Assembly: GCA_964023205.1 (NCBI GenBank)
Contig: OZ026833.1
Span: forward strand, 34,822,366 to 34,886,365
Reading direction: 5' to 3'
From: Lutraria lutraria
Lineage: Eukaryota > Mollusca > Bivalvia > Venerida > Mactridae
Length of the DNA: 64,000 nt
Part shown: piece after piece, positions 39,591 through 50,437 of the stretch
How the letters are laid out: each line of letters starts with the position of its first letter
Position numbering within the stretch: position 1 is the first letter of the stretch
The notes under the pieces: model-generated
Told to the model about the DNA's origin: nothing
What the model saw: only the letters and a program-made list of their open reading frames with translations
Databases searched by the model: none
Position numbers and translations under genes: made by a program

Positions 39591-40174
39591 TTATTCTATA
39601 TTATATAAATGTGCATGTACGTATGTTTTTGTTGTATTCATAAATGTATATGTCCTCAGAGACTTCCCCTTTGTTTTAGCCGCTTCCTACTTCCAAACAT
39701 CTTTTAAAATTAACCAATCTAAAACATTGCATTTAATTTTAAAATGTGTTGAGTAACATATTTTTTAAGCTGTTTGTCAAACTGTGCTCACTGAGTGCTC
39801 TAGGGGTGGAGCTTCCAAACAGACTTGGTGACCACGCCCAGTTCTTGACGATACCAAATATCACACACATATACTGATACACAATATTGTACATCAATAA
39901 ATAGTCACGTGACTTCACAGGAATTCTCAGACATACATCGACAATATGTGCAGACAATTTGAAGATAAGAAGTAAATACATGCCTGTGTTTGTAAAGTAT
40001 GCATGTGTCATAGTTTATAGTCATACATGTAGTAAACAAAATAGAAAATGTGTAGACTTAACGATTTACAAGAAATATCAGCATTCAGGTTCTTCATAGG
40101 CTTATAGGCAAACAAGTATAAGTATACTAAATTACCAGCATTATTTGTATTGAACTTTTTTTTTATATTTTCAG

Positions 40175-41068
40175 GGTAACTTCTTCGGAGGTTTTGAGGA
40201 TGGGTTACTGGCCAGGGCGGAGGCATTGGCAGCTGTGGATATTTCAAAATCTCCCCAACATTCCATGAAGCACGATGGTCTGTATGGCCACACGGCCGGG
40301 GATTTGGGCATGCACCAATCTGGACCATCGAGACAACAAATGCAGATGCACGGTCCACCGTCATTCGGACCTTCCGACTCAATGCTGGATCAGCTGTCGA
40401 CCAACACTGGTATGCCTCTACCGGGCATGCCGGACCATCACAACATGGCCAACGTCAGCTCTCACCACAACCACCATCAAATGTACCCACCAATGTACTC
40501 TCATCAATCTCCGATGAATCACCCACATCCACATAACATGCCTCCACACCATCAGGTTCACCACTCCATGCACGATACAGAGTGTGATCCTCGGGAACTA
40601 GAAGCGTTTGCTGAACGATTCAAACAGCGTAGAATTAAGCTGGGAGTTACACAAGCTGATGTCGGGTCAGCTCTGGCGAATCTTAAATTACCAGGTGTGG
40701 GATGTTTGAGTCAAAGTACAATTTGTAGATTCGAATCACTGACACTTAGTCATAATAACATGATTGCTTTAAAACCTATTTTACAAACATGGTTAGAGGA
40801 AGCGGAAAAAGCGGCCCGTGAAAAGAAAGAGGCTGAACAGAATGGACTTATATCTGCGGCTGATAAAAAGAGAAAACGAACATCTATCGCGGCCCCCGAG
40901 AAACGCTCGCTGGAGGCCTATTTCGCGGTGCAACCACGACCCTCGGGGGAAAAGATTGCTCAAATTGCAGAAAAACTTGACTTAAAGAAAAATGTAGTGC
41001 GTGTTTGGTTTTGTAACCAACGACAGAAGCAAAAGAGAATGAAATTCTCGGCTGTGAATGGACATTAA
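40175..41068 (+). CDS. POU4: POU class 4 (Brn-3/unc-86 type) homeodomain factor, exon 2
   Basis: Encodes residues 43-339 and the TAA stop, after an acceptor ending TTTTCAG. A nuclear DNA-binding transcription factor; family members specify sensory and other neurons, a known role inferred here by homology. Visible domains, in order: POU-IV box LLARAEALAAVD (about 53-64); a Met/His/Pro-rich linker, densest at about 130-176; the POU-specific domain (about 177-255) with recognition-helix residues LSQSTICRFE (220-229); a linker; then the POU homeodomain (about 273-332) with basic arm KKRKRTS and helix 3 WFCNQRQKQKR, whose WFCN Asn is residue 323. The VRVWFCNQRQKQKRMKFSA ending is typical of class 4. 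Both DNA-binding halves are intact, with no frameshift. Length (339 aa) is close to other short POU4 proteins. A TTG at 40226 can be mistaken for a start but lies inside the POU-IV box. No other gene is seen nearby. Confidence 0.97.
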   Translation, partial: GNFFGGFEDGLLARAEALAAVDISKSPQHSMKHDGLYGHTAGDLGMHQSGPSRQQMQMHGPPSFGPSDSMLDQLSTNTGMPLPGMPDHHNMANVSSHHNHHQMYPPMYSHQSPMNHPHPHNMPPHHQVHHSMHDTECDPRELEAFAERFKQRRIKLGVTQADVGSALANLKLPGVGCLSQSTICRFESLTLSHNNMIALKPILQTWLEEAEKAAREKKEAEQNGLISAADKKRKRTSIAAPEKRSLEAYFAVQPRPSGEKIAQIAEKLDLKKNVVRVWFCNQRQKQKRMKFSAVNGH

Positions 41069-41334
41069 TTACCTACCCGACCAATCAAGTGGTACTGATA
41101 TTTGAAAAAAGAAACGAATTGTTTTCGCTAGATTTTTTTCTATTATAAAACTATTGATGCAATAAGATTTTCACTATGTACATATATTTCATATTTTTAT
41201 TTGTACATAACTGTATATGTATATATGCGCGTTAAATCAAATTGATATGTATGTATTTATCATTACTTTCGTTATGTGCAATAGACTAGTGCAATGATCA
41301 CTAACTATAGACCGAGATACACACATAACTTGTA

Positions 41335-41485
41335 AATAAAATATATGTCTCTTTAAAAGCTGTTAATTTACAGTTATAATCTACATTTTATTTAATATTT
41401 ATTATTAAGTTATCACACAAGTACGTTTATTTATTTATTATTTTATTTATTTTTTATGATAGCTCGAATAATTATTCAGAATAAA
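41335..41485 (+). terminator. POU4 poly(A) signals
   Basis: AATAAA occurs at 41335-41340 and again at 41480-41485. The second is followed within 15 bp by a TG-rich stretch (TCTGTGCTTG), the usual downstream element. Using it gives a 3' UTR of roughly 430 nt; using the first gives about 290 nt. Confidence 0.5.
41425..41450 (+). promoter_or_regulatory. AU-rich element in POU4 3' UTR
   Basis: Overlapping ATTTA pentamers (GTTTATTTATTTATTATTTT and a further TTTAT) lie about 360 bp after the stop and 30 bp before the stronger AATAAA. Clustered AUUUA is a known mRNA-destabilising signal. In this AT-rich UTR the match may be compositional. Confidence 0.4.
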
Positions 41486-41499
41486 GTCCATCTGTGCTT

Positions 41500-44400
41500 G
41501 AATTATTCCGCAAGTAAAATATTCATTAAAGGGACAGAACTCATAATTTATTTTCGAAGTATGTAATAATTTTCTTTCTGGTCTGACCGAAATTATGATT
41601 ATAATTCAAATAATTGTGTGTATGGTTGACCTAAAAGCAGTGTATTTGCATGGTTCGGTTTTCAGAATTCCGAAATGTGAAAAATAATTTTACACCGTAA
41701 GTCAAGCTTTAGAAATATGCTAACTTAGCTATGATGTAATTGATAACGCATATAAATATTAATAATCGATTCGTGATCTTTTCAGTGACCCACCGTAAGA
41801 TTGTATTGTTTTTACATTTTTATGCAATATATGGAGTTACGGCCCTTTAATATTATACCTGTTTTACAAATAAGTATTATTTTCCACATTTATCAACATT
41901 GTGTCAATATTACATGATCATTTTTTCCTGTGCTCAAAATAAGATGTTATTATTATTCAAGATGGCTAATTTTTCAAATTAATCACACCTTAGTCTTCTA
42001 TTTAACGTTATCATAATGGTAAACTTGTTCTAAAACTTAACCAGTTTTCGCGTGAATATTTGAATGTTAGTAAGACACCAAAATTCATTTCTGCATTAAA
42101 TTGGCTTTCAAAAAAAAAGAAAATTAGAGATCATTTTAGTTCAAATATCACATTCGTGGGATGGAACGAAGTTTATTGTTATCTCCGTTCAGAAATAGGT
42201 CATTTTTTTGTATCAAATTCCGACAGAACTTTCTCAATATAGCCTATTGTACATATAGTATTTTATTGACATAAAAATTCCTACCAGCTATCGATTACTA
42301 CACAATTAATTATTTATTAGTTATCTTTTGTGTAGGTAATTGATTGTGCCCATGAATAATTTATTTTTGTGTCTACTGTATAGACAAACGACGATTGGAA
42401 GACCAAACATCATTCGATGAGAAAAAGAATAGAGCTATCTTTTCTCTATAAATATATACGTATAAAACTCGCTTTAGATATAAGTGTTGAAATAGAGAAA
42501 TGTGGAGTGAACAAAGCAGTACACACGTTAGTGACAATTATTAATTATATTCAATGTTTGAAGTAAAGTTAACGTGATAAGATTTCAGTCTTATGAACAG
42601 AGCTTGTTGTGTCTTATTTAAATAGATTTAAGTCATTTTGACCAAACACATGCAGAGGCTTTAAAATTATTTTTTGGCTAAATTGAGATTTTTTTAAATG
42701 AAGAATTGTTGCTTCATATTAATGCGTGTTTTTTATGCATACTAAAATGTAAAGTACACTTTTTACGTGTGTTTATATTAATTTACATCAATGCTAACAA
42801 AATCTGTTGCAATACTATACTCCTTATCTCTGAATATTTTCAATTATTCCTTTACAAAAAGCTACGTGTAATGGTTAATATTCTTCATCTCTTATTATAT
42901 ACAGCAAAATTATCATAAAGTCCGGTTTGGTACCACGATAATTGTTCGGAACGCATTGCACTTTTACATTTGAAAACCATTTGTCATTTACTAATATCCA
43001 AAGTTTATTTACTTTGAACCTTTGGCCATTTATAGAACAAACAAATTCGAAAACGAAAGTGCGATGTATTCCGAATGCATACCTCATGCGTTCCGCAGAA
43101 TCATATTATTCTTAATGATAAATAATTCCTTTCTCGCATTTCAATACACGCATAAACCACTAGTCATTTATCGAAGAATTATCAGAATCTTATTCTATGT
43201 AGAATGATATTATTTATAATACACATTACTTGTATATGAAAACATGACATGCATTTTATATCAGGGTTTAATTATTCATTTACAAATCTTTTTTTTTTAA
43301 TCTTCCATAATTCAAATGGGCGAACCCAGTACTAATGGCCATATTTTTGTTGGTGTCATTTTTCGGCAGACATATTCCTAAAATCCTAAGCGTCATTCTA
43401 GTAACAATATATAACTTATATTATTTATAACTCCATTTTCTCTAGTCAGTATAATAACCTACTAGTCATAATTTACACTGCAGGTACAAACTATTATTTT
43501 GAAAATGAATTTACTTTAATTTCTGTCTCAGTTTCATTATTGTATTTGTTATGTATTGTCTAAAGAAATGTTCAAGTATTTGGAATCACAAAACTATTTT
43601 GCATGTGGATTTTTGTAGAGAGCAAATGGGACACCATTCCAGTTTTATTGACAATATGTTTGGTGATATAATTCCAGTGTTCTATTTCTTCGTTCGTTGC
43701 ACCATCTAAAACGTGTTTTGTGATTTCGAGGCTTGGATACGATTATACACGACTATGTTTCTGTCTATTTTGAATGTTGAAAATTCAACCTGGGCAGTGT
43801 TTTTTTAGTATCATTGCTCTAAGCGACTTTCATGATATATGTAACTGTATGGTACAATACTTTCGTTGACTGTTTTTATATATTTTCATTTGTTATATCG
43901 AATTAAAATATTTGCGTACAAAGTCGGCGTCTTTTGATTTTTTGCGAGCGTGTTTGCACAAATAATTTAAATTCTTTCATTATCGAGCGCGCATGCGTTT
44001 ACTGTATTAAACTGGTATGAATGTGACTCCTCGGTGAATACTGTAATGTTTAGGCAAACTGTTAACAGAGGACACCCTGTTGCTAGCAAATATATTTTAA
44101 TTCAATACTCATGCGCGGTTCGTATTATTAAAAATATAAACAAACCATTATGTTAATACTCTAATAATGATCAATATGCTCGCATTTATGGGATTTTACG
44201 GAGGCGAGGATAAACAAGGACATTATTCGAAGATTCACAATGTGACCTTATTTGCCGAAAGTATTTATAACAGAAAACGCATCTATAGCAATGTAGAGTT
44301 TGTTTCTTTATCCATACTTATAGACACAACAATAATGTAAACACACCAATGATATAATTTGCAAGATACATTCCACCGAATACATGTATATGAAAGTTGA

Positions 44401-46281
44401 GGCCATGTCTGACTTTTTTTCCAGATGTACAACAATCGTCAAATTTCGGGTGAAATCGTTATTTTCCGTCATGCCTGTTTTGAGAGCAACAACGGAAATG
44501 ACCGGGATATTCCGAGCTGAGACGCAATGAATACTAAACATGCGCTATGAATTACAGTGTCCATTATTTATTCATAATTATAATTAGTTATCAGACAATA
44601 AAAACAAAACGTATTATTATCTCACCCTATTAGTTTTAAGTGATATCAATACATACCTCCTGTCAGACTTTTATGTTATAAATTGTTATTAAATCATTGC
44701 CTGATAACTAATGAATTGTATCACTCAATATCAGAAAATAAACGACTTAAAAGTAGTCATATTGTGGAATAGAAAATATATTTTTAACAAAGACATCGCT
44801 ATATTACCTCACCATAGAGCATTCATTTTTGCACTAATATGATAATTGACTCTCTGAGCAGGTTAACGCCGCTAGAGCTACGGCAGACTACCATACTTCG
44901 TGGACAGATGCATATTTCGGCATGCAATTCATTGATGCAGTAATTTTCGATATCATTTGATTGTCGTTACACGGGGAAAAACATCAAACAGATACACAGA
45001 CAATGGTAACGCAGAACACTAAAAATTGTCGGAGGATCATAAGGACTGGAGCCAATCCATTACAAAATAACATGAGAACTGAGGTGTTGATTCGAACATA
45101 AAAGCCACTCAGACTAATCTAATTAAAAGCAAATTACTTAAAGAACCAGTCGTAGGCTCCAACAGTACTGTTTCGGAAAATGTGCCATACCACAGGGGCT
45201 AGATACAGAATAGTTGGAAATTTTAAAATAGAGATACGGTGTCCCGGAATAGAATAGACATTAACTTGGAACGCATGTGTATAATTGAATGATTTAAAGG
45301 TCAGTTGCGCCGGACTATTAAAAACCCGGGATTGGTTTAAAAAGTAGGCATTTGTAAGCGAAGACAGCAGTTTTTTATGCTAAACAATTTGGCGTCTGTT
45401 TTCCATCGATTTTTTCCTGGGCTAACTTTCAGATGTAATATGTTAATGAGTGAAATATAATATCACTTACATGTATATAGTTTATTAGTTAAAACAACCT
45501 TATTAACTCCGACATGTCCCTTAGTATCAATAATCCGTTAAACGAACGTACCATTAGTCCATACTGAAATAAAACACATATCGCATTCAATATCTGTATA
45601 TGAATATACATTGCTTCGCAAATAAGACATTTTAACAAAGGATTTCAAAATGCTAACATACTTCATTCAAAAATGAATATTTTTCTGCATTCTAAACTTC
45701 GTGTTAATCAGCGACTCCACATTAGAGAGTCCCTGTGTAAATGGACCACTTTTGGTAACAGTATATACGTATAGAGCTGACATTGCAATATATTTTTTGT
45801 AGTGAATGAAAATAATCGAAACATATACAGGAAAGGTATATAAATAATGTGATCATGTGGTCTCTTGTTCCATCATGTTTGTTTGCTATCTGGTTCGAAC
45901 AGTATCTGGAACGATATGAACCAGGGCGATTAGTTGTGGGACGAATGTGTTTTATGTATAGATATAAACGTAGACGACGGCAGAGTATGCGTGTTTGAGT
46001 GCATTTAAACAGTAACTGGTTTCCAACATGAGCTTAGAAGAATCCAATCAATTACATTCTCCAAACACAGAAACACCCAGCAATTATTGTGAGGTTCGCC
46101 ATCATAAGGAGTAGAAAGGATGGCGTACATTGCCGCAAGTCATTGAATAATGATCATGACATTACATTGTAGATATTTGTTGTAGATGTTGATATTTCAA
46201 GATCCAATAATGACTTTTATCACTATTTTAACAATGTTAACTAACTTACCACACACCGTATGTCACGTATGTTGTGTCTAT
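41500..46281. other. Intergenic DNA downstream of POU4
   Basis: AT-rich throughout. I see no exon, RNA gene or mobile element here. Confidence 0.65.
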
Positions 46282-46290
46282 ACAATCTTA

Positions 46291-46532
46291 AGGGCCGCCT
46301 CCGTGGTCGAGTGGTTAAGGTCGCTGGCTTCAAATTACTGTAACATCTCTCTGATAGAGTACCATGAGTTCGAACCAAGCTACCGACCATGCCTTTTTAC
46401 GTGAGAAAGTAGACAATTGCTTTATAATACGGAGGATGGGAGCCTAGTACTGGTTCTTCCCTGGAAATATGGTTAGATCATATGAGGCTGAATGTTTAAA
46501 AGGGACATAAAACTCGATATAAACAAACAAAA
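46291..46532 (+). mobile_element. tRNA-derived SINE with target-site duplication
   Basis: Starts AGGGCCGCCTCCGTGGTCGA. A box TGGTCGAGTGG is at 46304-46314 and B box GAGTTCGAACC at 46366-46376; the wide spacing suggests a long-variable-arm tRNA ancestor. The body ends in GGGACATAAAACTCGATATA and an A/C-rich tail (AAACAAACAAAAA). The 9-bp duplication ACAATCTTA flanks it exactly at 46282-46290 and 46533-46541. It is a retroposed copy, not a working tRNA gene: arms do not pair cleanly and the tail is non-tRNA. Confidence 0.85.
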
Positions 46533-47027
46533 ACAATCTTATATAACATGGTTATCGTATCATTTATTAATGAAAATCAACGATTGAACGTGGTATAATT
46601 ACAGTCAAACACGGTTATACTGAATTCATGAAGACCCGGATGTATACTTCACTGTATCAAAATGTCACTCTATCCATTACAATGTAATTGATTCAGCTTT
46701 TGCATATCGACGGTAACAAATACTGGGTAATCGGAATCGACGATTATTTTAGTTTCTACCATAAAGTCTTCTACCAAAATTTCATTTTTTTTGAAAATGT
46801 GTACATGTGTATCTATAATCAATCGACAAAAAACAATTGCAAATAAATATATGTAGATATCGTTAGAATCGATAACAGAACTAAGTATCGGAAAATCCAT
46901 CGACTTCGATTCCTGCAATAGAAGGCAATACAAGAAATCATAATGCAAAACGTAACCATGGTTACTTAAAAGGGAGCAAATGAATACATAAGCAGTATCT
47001 TTTCCACCTTAACATAGCATAATACGG

Positions 47028-47265
47028 ACTACAGCTATGGTCCAGTTGTTAGAGTGCTGGACATGTAATCAAGCGATCTGTGTTCGAATATCTTGATTTT
47101 TGACTGTAAACGGAGACGTGCATGCTCTTCGTCGTACGTAGGGTAAGTTAGTACTAGTTAGGAATTAGAATGTCCATGCAAACTGGTTAAGTGAATTAGT
47201 CGCTGTATCGACCTGAAATATCGTTGAAAAAGGCTTTAAACCGACTGAAACATTTAAAAAAACAA
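47028..47265 (+). mobile_element. tRNA-derived SINE, second family
   Basis: A-box-like TGGTCCAGTTG (47038-47048), then GTGCTGGACATGTAATCAAG resembling an anticodon arm, and B-box-like GTTCGAATA (47082-47090). A 3' region CGTTGAAAAAGGCTTTAAAC follows, ending in an A-rich stretch near 47265. No target duplication was found. Confidence 0.6.
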
Positions 47266-47334
47266 CATGTGTGGCATCAAATTATGACGTATACAATGCC
47301 ATTGCTGTAAATACATGTGGATCATATGTTACAA

Positions 47335-47396
47335 TGGTTCCCGTAAACCTTTTTTGTAATCAAATTTGTTGCAGCGCATCATTAGAACGGGAACCA
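47335..47396. repeat. Foldback with TGGTTCCCGT arms
   Basis: TGGTTCCCGT (47335-47344) and its exact complement ACGGGAACCA (47387-47396) enclose 42 bp. The arms match the core of the repeat at 24.7 kb. Confidence 0.5.
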
Positions 47397-47567
47397 GTCG
47401 ATTATGACTATGATGATGACGTCATAACTTTGTTGGAATATCTTTTCCTCAGTCTGGAGGGCGTTCATGCATTTATTTACATCGACGTAACACAAACGAG
47501 GCAAACATAAAAGTTATTTAAATAGCGTGATATTTATAGCATTAAAGATTTGAAACAAAATGACGAA

Positions 47568-47583
47568 CCCCCCCCCCCCCCCC
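47568..47583. repeat. Poly-C run (16)
   Basis: Sixteen consecutive C residues in AT-rich DNA. Confidence 0.9.
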
Positions 47584-48195
47584 AACCATCTACATGTCCC
47601 TATGTACCAGCATAATGTATCGTCCTACAATACACAGAAATATTGAAACTCTGTATATCATTCTCTTTCTGTCATATATCAGAAACACTGGATACAAACA
47701 CAATTATACAAGCATTGTTTTACAAGCTTTCAACTTGCTGGTTTCTAAAATTTTCAGTATCATTGATGGAACAAGACTTAGTGCGGGGACGTTTGTGCTT
47801 GTAACAGAAATAGCTCACTATTGATGTACACTTTCGCTTGAAGCCGACGGCGCGTCTAGGCTGACAACTATTCTAATATGGAAATCATTGAAGGCAGCTG
47901 AATTTTGGCATCTAAGTTATAATTATTTTCACTTTGGTCATTTGGATCTTCGTCTCTCAGAGTGCCCGAGAACTTCGTAAATCGAATTCGATCAAAGAGA
48001 AATTCGCCTCGGGGATACTATTCATATATCAGAGGAATATTGACCAAAAGTGTCACTGAAAAGAGGTTCATTTATCTATCAGTTATTCCCTTAAAGAAAA
48101 TAAAGAACCTATGTTGCTGTCAATCGGTTAGCTATCTCTTAATTGAAATAGATTTAATACAACACACCCATCCCAAATATTATGATATTAAAATA

Positions 48196-48377
48196 CAGTG
48201 CAACCTCTCCAAAGCAACACCCTTCGGAAGTAGCAAACTTATGTCGTTAGTGAGAGGTAATTGCTATAGAGAGGTCAAATTACATATATTAGTTAAATCG
48301 TGTTGTTGGGAAAAATCATACTGTTGTTGTAGGGAGTTTGTTGCTCAAAAGAGGGCCGCTCTGGAGAGGTTGTTCTG
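48196..48377 (-). mobile_element. Pogo/Tc1-like MITE, family A copy 1 (inverted)
   Basis: Bounded by TA on both sides (48194-48195, 48378-48379). The left end is CAGTGCAACCTCTCCAAAGC and the right end read inward is CAGAACAACCTCTCCAGAGC. A TA duplication with CAGT-type termini is the known signature of Tc1/mariner/pogo non-autonomous elements. 182 bp; its end order is opposite to copies 2 and 3. Confidence 0.8.
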
Positions 48378-48658
48378 TACCTTCTAAACTATATATAGGC
48401 ATCCAGCCCCTGACACAATTAAACAACATACTATAAGTACATGTATACAACAGAATGTACATACATTTGTATATAAATTCTTGTAGAATGATGTGTTACT
48501 GTATATAATAAAGTACTATAATTAACATGATACTTTAGCTTAGGAATATCAAAACGCAAAATGTGATTCAAACTTAAGTTTTATATACATGTACATTTAG
48601 ACCAATGTTAGAGTTTTAAAAACCTATATCAACCTGAAAAAAAGATATTTTATCGATA

Positions 48659-48823
48659 CAGCAAGAGTGACCCTCTCTTGAGCAACTTCCGTCCTCCAAT
48701 AACAGCATGAGTTTTACCAATGCACGATTTAACTTTGAATTTAACATTTATATAGCAACAACCTCTCAACAACAACATATTTTTGCTACTTCCAAAGTAT
48801 GTTGCTTTGGAGAGGTTGCACTG
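48659..48823 (+). mobile_element. Pogo/Tc1-like MITE, family A copy 2
   Basis: Right end read inward is CAGTGCAACCTCTCCAAAGC, identical to the left end of copy 1. The left TIR carries an internal deletion (CAGCAAGAGTGACCCTCTCT). TA flanks at 48657-48658 and 48824-48825. The interior shares GCACGATTTAACT and TAGCAACAACCTC with copy 3. Confidence 0.78.
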
Positions 48824-48872
48824 TATTCGTGTACTGGTAACACCACATTATAACATTTAATGTGACAACATG

Positions 48873-48970
48873 ATTTGCGTTTCAGTGGTAGGGCGCAAAA
48901 TTTGGGCTTAGGTTTGGGTACTCTGGTTCAAATCCTATTTTCTTTGAGAACATAAAATGGTTTAACATCC
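48873..48970 (+). mobile_element. tRNA-like SINE head, third unit
   Basis: GCGTTTCAGTGGTAGGGCGC (48878-48897) resembles a tRNA D-arm and A box, and GGTTCAAATCC (48925-48935) is a perfect B box. The following sequence (ATAAAATGGTTTAACATCC) resembles SINE tails rather than a tRNA acceptor stem. Ends are approximate. Confidence 0.45.
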
Positions 48971-49433
48971 CTCTTTTCTACAGTGGTGTATAAGTGGTGT
49001 CCGTGAAGGTTTAACGAAGGTTCCATCTAAGCTTACGGCGACATTTGTCAATGAATGACCTTTGTACTCACACAATGTGATAAGAAGTCGGTTGATTATA
49101 TACACATAGACGTATACTTCAGATTCAACTTTAACTTTTGACTTTTTAACTCTAATTGCTAACATTTTTACCATTTTCACGTATTCTTATTTTCATATCT
49201 CTCTATTTTCTTTCCAATTCACGCTAATTTTGTTTTGTTGGTTGACGCCTGCAAGGTCTACGTCCCTGCGAGGAAGTTGGCCTCAACAGAAGATGGAATC
49301 TACAGAAGATGGATCTACATGAATTAAGTCCACTGTACTCACTCCCTTTTAAGAGAGTTCAGGTATGTGAAGATTCTCCGCCTAGAATCAAATCTTTAAC
49401 AAACCCTGTTGAGCCGTTTACCGGTATGTGACA

Positions 49434-49467
49434 GATCGAATATGTTACACGTGTGACATATTCGATC
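49434..49467. repeat. 34-bp palindrome centred on ACACGTGT
   Basis: GATCGAATATGTTACAC followed by GTGTGACATATTCGATC; only one base pair departs from a perfect palindrome. The centre is a CACGTG E-box. Confidence 0.7.
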
Positions 49468-50230
49468 GAAAAGCACATGAGCATCAAATCAATATAGTGT
49501 ATAAAAAGCGATGTATTCGTGTTGCTTATTCTTTTATATAAACACCAAAAGCGGACACAAGAATACACAATTGGCAATGCATACATCGCATTTGTCAATA
49601 TATTTGAATGGAAAACGTACATGTAGTTTGGTATACACAGAGACATGTCTACCTTATGTGAAGAAGTAGTTCAGCACCTAAAGGACTGGCAATGGTTTTA
49701 TGAAACGATTAACATTTTGATGCATACCTAGACAATATAATTGCTTGTTATGACAATGGGGAAACACACATAAACGTTAAAATCGTCGTTGGCCGGGTAA
49801 AATGTTGCACCTTTAAATATTTCACTATATCGTATACAAATGTATATCTATATTGCATATCTAGACAGTAAAACAACACACATTGTCATGTTGTATTATT
49901 CAAATTTCATGAAGGTAGACAATTTTAATACAATAAATAAACATGAATACTTTTAATTTGCACATTTAAGTCTTCCACAAGCAATAAAGTGGTTAAATAT
50001 GTCATCAGGTCTTTGTTAATCAGCAAATGCTTAACAGCGCATTGATTTTCTGCATGTCAGGGTTTGCTAAATACCCGTCTTCTGTGACTACATCTGTATG
50101 TGTAGTTGAGATTATGTGCAAACGTTACTTTTTTCAGTAATGAGAAACAAATATTATCGTGATGCGTGTATGTGGCCGAACGATCACAATTCCATGTGCT
50201 TACATATCCCCATTTCGTACATTTCCCTTC

Positions 50231-50437
50231 ATTCGTCCTAAGTCGATTAGTAATTTTTGCTCGAATTCGTTCAAAGTCAAATCGTACTTTTACATCCGAT
50301 TCGTCCCAAGTAAAATCGTACATTTTCTATGGATTCGTCCCAAGCCAAATCGTACTTTTTCTCTCGATTCTTCCCAAGTCAATTCGTACCTTTTATCTTG
50401 ATTCGTCCCAAGTCAATTTGTATTTTTTCATCCGATT
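50231..50437. repeat. 34-bp minisatellite, 6 copies
   Basis: ATTCGTCC-like starts at 50231, 50265, 50299, 50333, 50367 and 50401, exactly 34 bp apart; the unit is ATTCGTCCCAAGTCAAATCG plus TACTTTTTCT. The overlapping short open frames here are produced by the repeat. Confidence 0.9.

Larger units (their letters stand above)
33817..40174 (+). other. POU4 intron 1 (6,358 bp, phase 0)
   Basis: Bounded by GTATGT at the donor and a pyrimidine-rich tract ending TTTTCAG at the acceptor. It interrupts the protein just before the POU-IV box, where vertebrate POU4F genes are also split (family knowledge). It contains a POU4-like binding motif about 600 bp after exon 1, a degenerate TA-flanked MITE, a pentanucleotide microsatellite, a probable LINE 3' tail and a 23-bp minisatellite. 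The repeats lie in its second half. Short open frames inside it show no homology I recognise. Confidence 0.85.

Noticed and set aside
40008..40382. 124-codon minus-strand frame across the exon 2 boundary
   Set aside because: Antisense shadow of the POU4 coding region and intron end; no homology seen.
40275..40517. Open frame overlapping POU4 exon 2 in another frame
   Set aside because: It is a shadow of the His/Met-rich linker coding sequence.
40226..41068. Exon 2 as an intronless POU4 starting at 40226
   Set aside because: The base triplet at 40226 is TTG, in the middle of the POU-IV box LLARAEALAAVD. The frame continues upstream to the acceptor, and exon 1 supplies a matching N-terminus.
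46300..46385. Functional tRNA gene
   Set aside because: A and B boxes are present, but a SINE body, A/C tail and target duplication follow, and the arms do not pair as a full cloverleaf.
47962..48387. 141-codon open frame
   Set aside because: Its 3' half is the MITE at 48196-48377, and the upstream part shows no recognisable domain.
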